Under the pieces are notes generated by a model. The model ran no database searches and had not been told where the DNA came from. It worked only from the letters and a program-made list of their open reading frames with translations. A program made the translations under genes and the position numbers. From an uncultured Leptolyngbya sp. (GTDB taxonomy: Bacteria > Cyanobacteriota > Cyanobacteriia > Phormidesmidales > Phormidesmidaceae), in NCBI GenBank assembly GCA_937899365.1, contig CALBPH010000224.1, positions 1 to 12,260 of the forward strand: 12,260 nucleotides of DNA, given 5' to 3'. Positions 5,961 to 12,260 of the stretch are shown one piece after another; within the stretch, counting starts at the first letter, position 1; each line of letters begins with the position of its first letter.

Positions 5961-7282
5961 TACTTTTTCACCATGCCTTCGTAACGTTGGGAGATCACAT
6001 AGGTCTGAATTTGTTTAGCCGTATCAATGGCCACACCAACCAAGATCAGCAGAGACGTAGCTCCTAAACCTTGAAACACGGTTACGCGCAAACCGCTTTC
6101 CACCATGCTCGGTACAACAGCAACAATACCAAGGAACAACGCCCCCAAGAAAGTCAGCCGGTTCAATACCTTACCAATAAAGTCGCTCGTAGCCTTACCC
6201 GGCCGCACACCAGGAATACTGGCTCCCATTTTTTTCAAATTCCGTGACATGTCTTCAGGGTCTACCACCAACGATGCGTAGAAATAGCTGAAAAACAGAA
6301 TCATAACCAGATACATCAAGTTATAGGGAATCGAACCCGGACTCAAAAATCGGTTTACAAAATCCGAAACACCAGGATTAGACAACGTACTGGCAATGTA
6401 GGGCGCAGCCTGGAGCGGGAGAACAAGAATAGCTGATGCAAAAATAATCGGCATCACTCCACCTTGATTCAGACGTAGTGGTAAGTAATTGCTTTTCTCT
6501 AAATAAAGCTTGCGACCCACCTGGCGTCGTGCAGACACAATCGGAATACGACGCATGCCCTCCTGCACAAATACAATCCCCACAACCATTGCCAAATAGA
6601 CCACACTGACAACGACAATGCCCGCGACATCCTGACGCGAGGACGTCGGCGATTGGGCGACCGTAACGGCACTATCAAGCAGGCGAGGTAGGGATGAAAC
6701 AATATTTAGGAAAATAAGCAGTGATGCACCATTGCCGACACCACGCTCCGTAATTAATTCTCCAACCCACATCACAAACATTGAACCCGCGGTCAGTGCC
6801 ACGGCAGTTTCAACGATGAACGGGACACCCGGCTGATTGGCAAAAGGACTCAGTAGGAAGCTTGCCAAGAGCGTACTCTGTAATACAGCCCATCCCGCCG
6901 ACACATAACGGGTAATTTGAGATATTTTACGACGTCCAGCTTCACCCTCATTTTTCTGAAGATCCTCTAATTGAGGAATAGCGGCCGTCAGCAGCTGCAT
7001 GATGATAGAGGCATTGATATAGGGCAAAATGCCCAATGCAAAGATACCTAGTAGGGATAAGCCACCACCCACAAAGATATCTAAAAATCCCAGTAGGCCT
7101 CCAGCATCAACCTGCTGTGAGAAAGCGACACGATCAATCCCTGGTACGGGAATGTACATTCCCAAACGCACCAGCACCAATAATCCTAGTGTCAGCAGCA
7201 GACGTCCTCGCAAACCAGCTGCTTGAGCCATCTGCAAAAACGTTTCCTGAGCGCTAGGTGTCTTTCCTCGACTGACAACCAT
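5960..7282 (-). CDS. secY: Preprotein translocase subunit SecY
   Basis: Channel-forming subunit of the Sec translocon, found in both plasma and thylakoid membranes of cyanobacteria. It has 440 residues and about ten membrane helices. Recognisable blocks are IPVPGID near the N terminus, the plug-region GLLGFLDIFVGGGLSLLGIF, GILPYINASIIMQLL, the LEDLQKNEGEAGRRKISQITRY loop, VGNGASLLIF, QEGMRRIPIV and GGVMPIIFASAIL. The start is ATG at 7282, which gives the usual MVVSRGKTPSAQETFLQMAQ-type N terminus. Ninety-seven bases separate it from rplO, with no strong ribosome site but a 10-bp direct repeat TTTAGATTCT (7286 and 7298, plus strand). It ends by overlapping adk by one base. Confidence 0.97.
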   Translation of the reverse strand: MVVSRGKTPSAQETFLQMAQAAGLRGRLLLTLGLLVLVRLGMYIPVPGIDRVAFSQQVDAGGLLGFLDIFVGGGLSLLGIFALGILPYINASIIMQLLTAAIPQLEDLQKNEGEAGRRKISQITRYVSAGWAVLQSTLLASFLLSPFANQPGVPFIVETAVALTAGSMFVMWVGELITERGVGNGASLLIFLNIVSSLPRLLDSAVTVAQSPTSSRQDVAGIVVVSVVYLAMVVGIVFVQEGMRRIPIVSARRQVGRKLYLEKSNYLPLRLNQGGVMPIIFASAILVLPLQAAPYIASTLSNPGVSDFVNRFLSPGSIPYNLMYLVMILFFSYFYASLVVDPEDMSRNLKKMGASIPGVRPGKATSDFIGKVLNRLTFLGALFLGIVAVVPSMVESGLRVTVFQGLGATSLLILVGVAIDTAKQIQTYVISQRYEGMVKK

Positions 7283-7379
7283 AAGTTTAGATTCTGTTTT
7301 AGATTCTAATTAAACGTAAGCTGCACCCAGGCAAAAACCTAAAGTACAGCTACCTGATATATATGCTCATTCTAAAGGC

Positions 7380-7826
7380 TTACGCCACGATTTCACAGGT
7401 GCCGCCAGCCGCCTCGATCTTAGACTTAGCGCCTTGGGTAAATGCCGCTGCCTTAACCGTTAGAGCAATGTTTAGCTCACCATTGCCCAAAATTTTCAGT
7501 GGGCCATCGTTGGATGTAATGATGCCAGAGTCCATCAGAGATGCCATGGTTACTTCTGAACCAGCAGGCAACTCAGCCAAACGAGCAACATTCAGAACGG
7601 TAAACACTTTCTGATTAACAATGGGAAAGTGCTTAAGCTTTGGAATTCGACGATACAAAGGCAGCTGACCACCTTCAAATCCTGGACGGGTAGGACGACC
7701 TGAACGAGCTTTCTGACCGCGCATACCAAAACCACAGGTTGCCCCCTGGCCCGCTGCGATACCACGGCCTACGCGACGACGGCGGCGTCTTGAACCGGCT
7801 TTTGGCTGAGCATCCTCTAGTCTCAT
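7380..7826 (-). CDS. rplO: 50S ribosomal protein L15
   Basis: Late-assembly 23S rRNA-binding protein of the large subunit. The 148 residues have the family layout: basic N-terminal extension MRLEDAQPKAGSRRRRRR, the glycine-rich VGRGIAAGQGATCGFGMRGQKARSG, RPGFEGGQLPLYRRIPKLK, then a globular C-terminal domain ending TCEIVA. The ATG at 7826 is preferred, since MRLEDA is the usual cyanobacterial start; a TTG at 7850 would add eight residues. It lies between rpsE (35-bp gap) and secY, the standard order. Confidence 0.96.
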   Translation of the reverse strand: MRLEDAQPKAGSRRRRRRVGRGIAAGQGATCGFGMRGQKARSGRPTRPGFEGGQLPLYRRIPKLKHFPIVNQKVFTVLNVARLAELPAGSEVTMASLMDSGIITSNDGPLKILGNGELNIALTVKAAAFTQGAKSKIEAAGGTCEIVA

Positions 7827-7861
7827 TGTTTTATAACCCAATAAATTCAATTATTTCAGAC

Positions 7862-8386
7862 CTAAGCGTAAAGCTTCTCAAGGGAAACTCCTCGCTCCTT
7901 AGCCACCTCAGAGAAGGTTCTCAATGAGGCCAGGGCGTTTGCCGCTGCTCGGGCGTTATTTAGCTGATTGTCAGACCCCAGTTGCTTGGCCAAAACATTT
8001 CGCACCCCTGCCAATTCGAGTACAGTTCGCACGGCACCACCTGCAATTACACCTGTACCAGGAGCGGCGGGACGCATGAAGACACGAGCACCACCTGCTT
8101 CTCCAGTGGACGGATGGGGAAGTGAGTAAGCCTTATTCAAAGGGACCTCAACCAGATTTTTTTTGCCATCGGCAACGCCTTTTTTGACGGCTCCAATCAC
8201 ATCACTGGCTTTGCCAACACCAACGCCAACCTGGCCCTTTTCATTGCCGATAACCACAATGGCGCGAAAGCTGAGCTTTTTACCACCTTTTACCACTTTA
8301 GTCACACGGCGAATTTGGACCACTCGCTCCTGCCACTCTGAATCCTTCTCTTTATTCTTATTTCCCTTGCGACGTTCCTTTGCCAT
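7862..8386 (-). CDS. rpsE: 30S ribosomal protein S5
   Basis: Small-subunit protein at the mRNA entry and decoding side, with a role in translational accuracy. The 174 residues show a lysine-rich N-terminal tail, the dsRBD-like N domain (WQERVVQIRRVTKVVKGGKK at about 18-37, then AIVVIGNEKGQVGVGVGKA) and the C domain with MRPAAPGTGVIAGGAVRTVLELAGV and NNARAAANALASL. The ATG at 8386 has a good AAGGGG ribosome site. Gaps are 20 bp from rplR and 35 bp to rplO. Confidence 0.97.
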   Translation of the reverse strand: MAKERRKGNKNKEKDSEWQERVVQIRRVTKVVKGGKKLSFRAIVVIGNEKGQVGVGVGKASDVIGAVKKGVADGKKNLVEVPLNKAYSLPHPSTGEAGGARVFMRPAAPGTGVIAGGAVRTVLELAGVRNVLAKQLGSDNQLNNARAAANALASLRTFSEVAKERGVSLEKLYA

Positions 8387-8406
8387 GATTAACCCCTTTA
8401 GAAGTC

Positions 8407-8766
8407 TTAGAAATCTAGACCAGCTTCACGAGCAGCCTCTGCCAAGGCTGCAACTCGACCGTGGTAAAGCTTACCACCACGATCAAAAACAACTTGTTTG
8501 ACGCCCTTAGCTAACGAGCGCTCAGCAATCAGCTTACCAACCTTAGCCGATGCATCCTTATTAGAACCGCTCTCGTCTCCCTTGAGGTCGGCTTCTACGG
8601 TGGAAGCTGACGCTAAGGTGTGATGCTTATAATCGTCAATAACTTGAGCATAAATATGATTGTTAGAACGATAGACAGCCAGTCTAGGTCGTTCAGCCGT
8701 GCCTTTGATCCGACGGCGAATGCGTACGTGGCGACGCTGGGTGGATTGTTTACGCGTAGCTTTCAT
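8407..8766 (-). CDS. rplR: 50S ribosomal protein L18
   Basis: 5S rRNA-binding protein of the central protuberance. The 119 residues have the usual parts: basic N terminus (TRKQSTQRRHVRIRRRIKGT), RPRLAVYRSNNHIYAQVIDD, and the C-terminal VVFDRGGKLYHGRVAALAEAAREAGLDF. It starts with ATG at 8766, only 7 bp after the rplF stop, and is followed by rpsE after 20 bp. Confidence 0.97.
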   Translation of the reverse strand: MKATRKQSTQRRHVRIRRRIKGTAERPRLAVYRSNNHIYAQVIDDYKHHTLASASTVEADLKGDESGSNKDASAKVGKLIAERSLAKGVKQVVFDRGGKLYHGRVAALAEAAREAGLDF

Positions 8767-8773
8767 AACTCAA

Positions 8774-9310
8774 TTACTTCCCTGCTTTACCGGCTTTACG
8801 TCTGACCATCTCACCGAGATAGCGTACCCCTTTACCCTTGTAAGGCTCAGGAGGGCGAGCGTCACGAATTTTAGCGGCAACTGTACCAACCAACTCTTTG
8901 TCAATGCCCGTAACAATTACGTTGGTATTGCCTTCTACTTTAAATTCGATGCCTGTTGGCGGTTCAAACTCAACCGGATGACTATAGCCCAGACTCATGG
9001 TGAGCTTCTTACCTTTTACAGCGGCACGATAACCCACACCCTTAATTTCAAGTCGCTTCTCAAACCCCTTAGAAACCCCCTCGACCATATTTGCAATCAA
9101 GGTACGCGACAAACCATGGCAGGAGCGCGCGGTACGTGAGTCGCTTTGGCGGGTTACAACAATCTGCTCCCCTTCTTGGGCAATGTCGACTTCTCCGGGC
9201 AATACAAGGGATAACTCTCCCTTAGGTCCCTTGACAACAACTGATTGAGAATCAACAGACACGGTCACACCTGAAGGTACAGGTACCGGCTTTTTACCAA
9301 TCCGAGACAT
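8774..9310 (-). CDS. rplF: 50S ribosomal protein L6
   Basis: Large-subunit protein near the factor-binding site. The 178 residues form two L6 repeats: MSRIGKKPVPVPSGV at the start, VVKGPKGELSLVLP, LIANMVEGVSKGFEKRLEIKGVGYRA, and the terminal signature PPEPYKGKGVRYLGE. The start is set at ATG 9310, because the family begins MSRIGKKP and AAGGA lies before it; the frame continues upstream to 9352 but the added 14 residues are unlike the family. The gap to rpsH is 66 bp, one of the longer ones in the cluster. Confidence 0.97.
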   Translation of the reverse strand: MSRIGKKPVPVPSGVTVSVDSQSVVVKGPKGELSLVLPGEVDIAQEGEQIVVTRQSDSRTARSCHGLSRTLIANMVEGVSKGFEKRLEIKGVGYRAAVKGKKLTMSLGYSHPVEFEPPTGIEFKVEGNTNVIVTGIDKELVGTVAAKIRDARPPEPYKGKGVRYLGEMVRRKAGKAGK

Positions 9311-9376
9311 TTTTAATCCTTCCCTAACCGCCAGCAACGGCCTTGAAAACAAATACTAAACACGTGAGGCCATACG

Positions 9377-9778
9377 TTACCAGATGTAACAGAGAACCTC
9401 TCCACCTACACCTTTGTGACGAGCATCTCTGTCAGTCATAATTCCACTTGAGGTAGAGACGACAGCAATACCGATACCTCCCAATACTCGAGGTAAATCC
9501 TTACAACTTGCATAAACTCGCAAACCAGGCTTGCTCACGCGGGTCAGGTTGCGGATGATGGGCTGCTGCATCTTCCCTTTATATTTCAGGCTTACAGTCA
9601 TCATGCGTGCAATGCCTTCAGTCGACTCCGAAGTATCGCCAATAAAGCCTTCTGACTGAAGGACCTTGGCAATATTACGGGTAACTTTGGTAGATGGGAT
9701 TTGGACAGTCTTATGCCGCGCAAGGTTTGCATTTCGGATGCGCGTCAGCATGTCTGAAATCGTATCGTTAGACGCCAT
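9377..9778 (-). CDS. rpsH: 30S ribosomal protein S8
   Basis: Primary 16S rRNA-binding protein, central to assembly of the small-subunit platform. The 133 residues begin DTISDMLTRIRNANLARH after the start and end with the family signature SSGIMTDRDARHKGVGGEVLCYIW. The ATG at 9778 has a purine-rich GAGAGA before it. It follows rplE by 20 bp. In other bacteria S8 can repress the spc operon; no such site was recognised here. Confidence 0.97.
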   Translation of the reverse strand: MASNDTISDMLTRIRNANLARHKTVQIPSTKVTRNIAKVLQSEGFIGDTSESTEGIARMMTVSLKYKGKMQQPIIRNLTRVSKPGLRVYASCKDLPRVLGGIGIAVVSTSSGIMTDRDARHKGVGGEVLCYIW

Positions 9779-9798
9779 ATTTCTCTCTTGTATAAACC

Positions 9799-10344
9799 TC
9801 AGCTATCCCGGAACGGCATTCCCAGTTCCTTTAGAAGGGCTCGCCCCTCTTCGTCTGTCTTGGCACTAGTCACGATTGTGATATCCATGCCGCGAACTTG
9901 ATCAACCTTGTCGTATTCGACCTCAGGAAAAATCAACTGCTCACGCAGTCCCAGAGTATAGTTACCTCGCCCATCAAAACTTCTGGGGCTGACACCGCGA
10001 AAATCACGGATTCGAGGTAACACTAAATTAATTAAACGATTTAGGAAAGCATACATACGCTCAGAACGGAGAGTAACCATGACCCCGACTGGCATACCTT
10101 GACGAATCTTAAATCCAGCAATTGCTTTTTTTGCTCGAGTAATTACGGGTCGCTGACCTGTAATTACTCCTACCTCAGCTACTGAGGCCTCTAACGCCTT
10201 AGCATTCTGAGAAGCTTCTCCTAAACCACGATTAACAGTAACTTTGAGTACTTTGGGTACCTGATGTACGTTTTTGTACTCAAACTGCTCCATCATTTTA
10301 GGAACAACTTTTGTATTGTAAAAATCCTTTAGCTGTTCAGCCAT
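9799..10344 (-). CDS. rplE: 50S ribosomal protein L5
   Basis: 5S rRNA-binding protein of the central protuberance that contacts the P-site tRNA. The 181 residues include VPKVLKVTVNRGLGEASQNAK, the ITGQRPVITRAKKAIAGFKIR block, RMYAFLNRLINLVLPRIRDF and FDGRGNYTLGLREQLIFPE. The ATG at 10344 (MAEQLKDFY) is chosen because GAGAGGAAAGAG stands just before it; a frame from 10380 would add 12 residues that do not resemble the family. It follows rplX by 44 bp. Confidence 0.97.
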   Translation of the reverse strand: MAEQLKDFYNTKVVPKMMEQFEYKNVHQVPKVLKVTVNRGLGEASQNAKALEASVAEVGVITGQRPVITRAKKAIAGFKIRQGMPVGVMVTLRSERMYAFLNRLINLVLPRIRDFRGVSPRSFDGRGNYTLGLREQLIFPEVEYDKVDQVRGMDITIVTSAKTDEEGRALLKELGMPFRDS

Positions 10345-10388
10345 TATCTCTTTCCTCTCCCTGGGCTTGGTCAGGGACAAACATTAAG

Positions 10389-10730
10389 CTAATCAATGAT
10401 TTCGCCCGTCTTTTTCAAGATACGAACTTTGCGACCGTCGTCTGTAAATGTATGGCCAACACGACTGGCCACTTTTTCCTTCTTGGAATACAGCATCACA
10501 TTTGAGCTGTGAACTGGAAACTCGGATGTAACAATCTGTCCCGATTCGCCTTCTTGGCGAGGCTTGACGTGCTTGGTACGAATATTGACGCCCTCAACTA
10601 GCACCTGGCTTTTTTTGGGCAGGACAGCCGTGACTTCACCAACTTTGCCCTTGTCTTTACCGGTGATGACCTGCACGGTATCACCTTTTTTGATGTGCAT
10701 TTTATGGCGCACAGGTTGCTTGTCAGCCAC
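10389..10730 (-). CDS. rplX: 50S ribosomal protein L24
   Basis: Early assembly protein that binds the 5' end of 23S rRNA. The 113 residues carry a KOW motif near the N terminus (MHIKKGDTVQVITGKDKGKVGEV, residues 11-33) followed by VEGVNIRTKHVKP and a C-terminal KKTGEIID. The GTG at 10730 is taken as the start: GGAGGT lies at ideal spacing and the G of GTG is the last base of the rplN TAG (TAGTG). The ATG at 10700, directly before HIKKGD, would cut off residues that cyanobacterial L24 proteins normally have. Translation is probably coupled to rplN. Confidence 0.95.
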   Translation of the reverse strand: MADKQPVRHKMHIKKGDTVQVITGKDKGKVGEVTAVLPKKSQVLVEGVNIRTKHVKPRQEGESGQIVTSEFPVHSSNVMLYSKKEKVASRVGHTFTDDGRKVRILKKTGEIID

Positions 10731-11095
10731 TACAGTACCTCCGGTGCTAGTGAAACAATTTTGGTAAAGTTTCTATCTCGCAGCTCACGGGCAACCGGAC
10801 CAAAGACCCGAGTCCCTTTAGGATTGTTGTCATTATTAATTAAGACAGCCGCATTATCGTCAAAACGAATGCTCATACCGCTGCTGCGACGAAGATTTTT
10901 TTTAGTACGCACCACCACAGCACGAACTACGTCAGACTTTTTTACACCCATGTTGGGCAGGGCGTCTTTAACAACGGCGATAATCACATCACCTACACTG
11001 GCGTAGCGACGATTACCACCTAGGACACGAATACACATAAGCTTACGTGCTCCGCTATTGTCCGCGACATTTAGATACGTTTCCTGCTGGATCAT
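10730..11095 (-). CDS. rplN: 50S ribosomal protein L14
   Basis: Beta-barrel protein of the large subunit at the subunit interface. It has 121 residues and is highly conserved: MIQQETYLNVADNSGARKLM at the start, RRYASVGDVIIAVVKDA, RAVVVRTKK, and the tail VFGPVARELRDRNFTKIVSLAPEVL. The ATG at 11095 has GGGGAG before it. It begins 13 bp after the final stop of the rpsQ frame and overlaps rplX by one base. No defect is seen in it, although the preceding gene is interrupted. Confidence 0.97.
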   Translation of the reverse strand: MIQQETYLNVADNSGARKLMCIRVLGGNRRYASVGDVIIAVVKDALPNMGVKKSDVVRAVVVRTKKNLRRSSGMSIRFDDNAAVLINNDNNPKGTRVFGPVARELRDRNFTKIVSLAPEVL

Positions 11096-11108
11096 TTAGT
11101 TGACTCCC

Positions 11109-11360
11109 CTACACTTTTTCAGAACGGCCTAGGACGTCGGCGACAACCCAGCACTTAGTTCGGCTTAGGGGGCGGGTTTCGCGGATACGAACTATATCTC
11201 CAGCCTAGCATTCATTTGAGTCGTCATGGACTTTGTACTTCTTAGTACGGACGACAATCTTTTGATACTTCGAGTGGGGAACGCGATTCTCAACAGCCAC
11301 GACAACTGTTTTATCCATTTTATCGCTCACAACTCGCCCTGTTAGCTCTTTAGCTGCCAT
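11109..11360 (-). pseudogene. rpsQ: 30S ribosomal protein S17, frame interrupted by an in-frame TAG
   Basis: S17 is an OB-fold primary 16S rRNA-binding protein of the small subunit. The frame starts with ATG at 11360 (GGAG ribosome site before it) and runs 84 codons to a terminal TAG at 11109-11111, the right length for S17 (83 residues). Before the break it reads MAAKELTGRVVSDKMDKTVV, NRVPHSKYQKIVVRTKKYKV and HDDSNEC; then codon 52 is TAG (plus-strand CTA at 11205-11207); after it AGDIVRIRETRPLSRTK continues in the same frame. Family proteins have Lys, Gln or Arg there, so one base change from AAG or CAG explains it. Codon 70 is TGC (Cys) where Arg is usual (TKRW). There is no frameshift. 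The gene sits correctly between rpmC and rplN. It is either a base-call error, a real nonsense mutation with suppression, or loss with a copy elsewhere. Confidence 0.85.
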
Positions 11361-11373
11361 AGCTGTTTAACTC

Positions 11374-11619
11374 CTATTGCTCGCTACTTACTGTCGCATC
11401 TGCACTAGCTGCTAGTGCAGCCAGCTGGCGCTCACGTTCGATGGTCATTAGCTGAGCCAACTTACGACGAGCGTGCTTAAACTGATGGAAGCCGGTTTCC
11501 ATCTGACGAGTAGCTTGTTGAAATCGCAAATCAAATAGTTCTCGTTTTGTACTTGCGATCGCACTAGAAAGCTCTTCATCACTCAGCTCTCTCAACTCTT
11601 TAGCCTTAGAAAGCGCCAT
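11374..11619 (-). CDS. rpmC: 50S ribosomal protein L29
   Basis: Small helical protein at the polypeptide exit tunnel, part of the docking site for trigger factor and SRP. The 81 residues are two long helices with the family core LRELSDEELSSAI, KRELFDLRFQQATRQ and the basic HQFKHARRKLAQLMTIERER; a short Ala/Ser/Glu tail follows. The ATG at 11619 lies 3 bp after the rplP stop, and its ribosome site GGAGG is inside the end of rplP, so the two are likely translated together. Confidence 0.96.
   Translation of the reverse strand: MALSKAKELRELSDEELSSAIASTKRELFDLRFQQATRQMETGFHQFKHARRKLAQLMTIERERQLAALAASADATVSSEQ
11555..11562. repeat. HIP1 octamer GCGATCGC (inside rpmC)
   Basis: Exact copy of the cyanobacterial highly iterated palindrome, within the rpmC coding sequence (plus-strand coordinates). 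Confidence 0.8.
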
Positions 11620-11622
11620 TAC

Positions 11623-12042
11623 TTAATCCTCCAATCCTTCACGGGCGATGAACTTAGTTTTGAATGGCAGCTTAAAGGAAGCCAAGCGCATAGCTTCTCG
11701 AGCAATTTCCTCAGGCACACCCGTAATTTCAAAAAGAACTCGTCCTGGCTTAATCACAGCAACCCAAAATTCAGGATTACCTTTACCAGAACCCAAACGA
11801 GTTTCAGCCGGACGCATGGTCACAGGTTTATCTGGAAAGACCCGTATCCAGATTTTTCCGCCACGTTTTACATAGCGAGTCATCGCACGACGAGCAGCCT
11901 CAATCTGACGAGATGTCATCCAAGAGCACTCAGTTGCCTGAAGAGCGTACTCACCAAAGTTAATTTTGCTGCCTCGAGAGGCCATACCGCGCATACGACC
12001 GCGATGTTGTTTACGAAATTTTGTTCTTCTAGGACTCAGCAT
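11623..12042 (-). CDS. rplP: 50S ribosomal protein L16
   Basis: Large-subunit protein near the A site and peptidyl-transferase region. The 139 residues have the standard blocks MLSPRRTKFRKQHRGRMRG, SRQIEAARRAMTRYVKRGGK, IWIRVFPDKPVTMRPAETR, GSGKGNPEFWVAVIKPGRVL and EAMRLASFKLPFKTKF. The ATG at 12042 follows the rpsC stop by 38 bp. The sequence is complete and unbroken although its neighbours on both sides within 700 bp (rpsC and rpsQ) carry internal stops. Confidence 0.97.
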   Translation of the reverse strand: MLSPRRTKFRKQHRGRMRGMASRGSKINFGEYALQATECSWMTSRQIEAARRAMTRYVKRGGKIWIRVFPDKPVTMRPAETRLGSGKGNPEFWVAVIKPGRVLFEITGVPEEIAREAMRLASFKLPFKTKFIAREGLED

Positions 12043-12080
12043 GGTGCTTAAACAGGTTAAACAGTTAAAGAGAAATACAC

Positions 12081-12260
12081 TTATGAATCGTTGGAACGAT
12101 CCTCAAACTGCTGACGACGACGAGGCTGACGACGACGAGGCTGATTGTTAGCGGGCTGAGGAATATCCTCTTGCCCTGGAATGATATCTCCCTTAAAGAC
12201 CCAAACTTAAATACCTAGAATTCAGTAGGTAGTCTGAGCAGAATTGTAGGCTTAGTCGAT
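12081..12260 (-). pseudogene. rpsC: 30S ribosomal protein S3, C-terminal end, three in-frame stops
   Basis: S3 lines the mRNA entry channel of the small subunit. Only the last 60 codons are in the window; the gene is cut by the right edge. The frame reads Ile-Asp-STOP-AYNSAQTTY-STOP-ILGI-STOP-VWVFKGDIIPGQEDIPQP and on to a basic tail, ending TAA at 12081-12083. Family proteins have Tyr, Gly and Lys at the three stop positions (IDY, TYG, GIKVW). The stops are TAA at 12252-12254, TGA at 12222-12224 and TAA at 12207-12209 (plus-strand TTA, TCA, TTA); each is one base from the expected codon. There is no frameshift and all other residues fit. The tail holds a doubled QPRRR unit. Base-call errors at a contig end are the likely cause; a dead gene copy is the alternative. 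Confidence 0.82.
12114..12143 (-). repeat. 15-bp tandem repeat in the rpsC tail
   Basis: Two identical copies of CAGCCTCGTCGTCGT on the minus strand encode QPRRR twice in the basic C-terminal tail of S3. The period is a multiple of three and the frame is kept. Tails of cyanobacterial S3 vary in length, so expansion here is tolerated. Confidence 0.75.

Noticed and set aside
8699..9139. Open frame of 146 codons antisense to rplF and rplR
   Set aside because: It lies opposite two strongly conserved ribosomal genes; the predicted protein resembles nothing and reflects codon use on the other strand. Shorter antisense frames through the cluster were rejected for the same reason.
9311..9352. Upstream extension of rplF by 14 residues (a comparable 12-residue extension exists for rplE)
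   Set aside because: The extra residues do not match the family and the ribosome-site sequence lies inside them, just before the accepted start.
11109..12260. Alternative genetic code or stop-codon recoding as the cause of the rpsQ and rpsC stops
   Set aside because: TAA, TAG and TGA would need to mean Tyr, Lys, Gly and Lys or Gln at once, while all three also end normal genes in this window (for example TAG for ndhF, TGA for rplE and DUF1611, TAA for infA and rplP).
11109..12260. Hornwort-plastid-like U-to-C editing of the stops
   Set aside because: Such editing would give Gln, Arg and Gln in rpsC, but the family has Tyr, Gly and Lys at those sites, and the organism appears to be a cyanobacterium.
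1..12260. CRISPR array, tRNA, rRNA, prophage or toxin-antitoxin genes
   Set aside because: No regularly spaced repeats, cloverleaf-like sequence or matching small genes were seen by eye on either strand.

Overview
The window is a piece of a cyanobacterial chromosome. Four things point there: the 3' end of ndhF (photosynthetic NDH-1 type, followed by its own terminator), a LysR regulator very close to the cyanobacterial CmpR/CbbR group, ribosomal proteins of clear cyanobacterial type, and four copies of the cyanobacterial HIP1 octamer GCGATCGC (776, 3552, 4097, 11555). I cannot fix the genus.

Layout. (1) 1-1057, plus strand: C-terminal part of NdhF, closed by a strong hairpin terminator at 1119-1167. 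(2) 1058-1429: no gene; two terminators flanking a 107-bp element of nested inverted repeats that looks like a MITE or palindromic repeat. (3) 1430-2392, minus: CmpR-like LysR regulator, divergent from (4) 2490-3665, plus: a two-domain ChrA/CHR-family transporter. The 97-bp gap between them carries helically spaced CTATCG boxes that look like the regulator's operator. (5) 3666-3805: a nested inverted repeat. (6) 3806-4864, plus: a DUF1611/DgcN-type P-loop protein, convergent with the ribosomal cluster. (7) 4924-12260, minus: the S10-spc ribosomal cluster, read from right to left as rpsC (partial), rplP, rpmC, rpsQ, rplN, rplX, rplE, rpsH, rplF, rplR, rpsE, rplO, secY, adk, infA. The promoter of this cluster lies beyond the right edge.

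The cluster genes act together in building both ribosomal subunits, inserting membrane proteins (SecY), balancing adenine nucleotides (Adk) and starting translation (IF-1). Spacing is tight, with one-base TAGTG stop/start overlaps at rplN/rplX and secY/adk. Three starts are not ATG (rplX GTG, adk GTG, infA TTG). The usual continuation rpmJ-rpsM-rpsK-rpoA-rplQ is absent after infA.

The oddest observation is that two normally essential genes carry in-frame stop codons within otherwise intact, well-conserved frames: one TAG in rpsQ (codon 52) and TAA, TGA and TAA in the last 60 codons of rpsC. No frameshift accompanies them, and all other genes of the cluster are clean. Sequencing or assembly error near a contig end is the simplest explanation, but the bias to nonsense changes is striking and deserves checking. 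I saw no clearly new system, CRISPR array, tRNA or rRNA.
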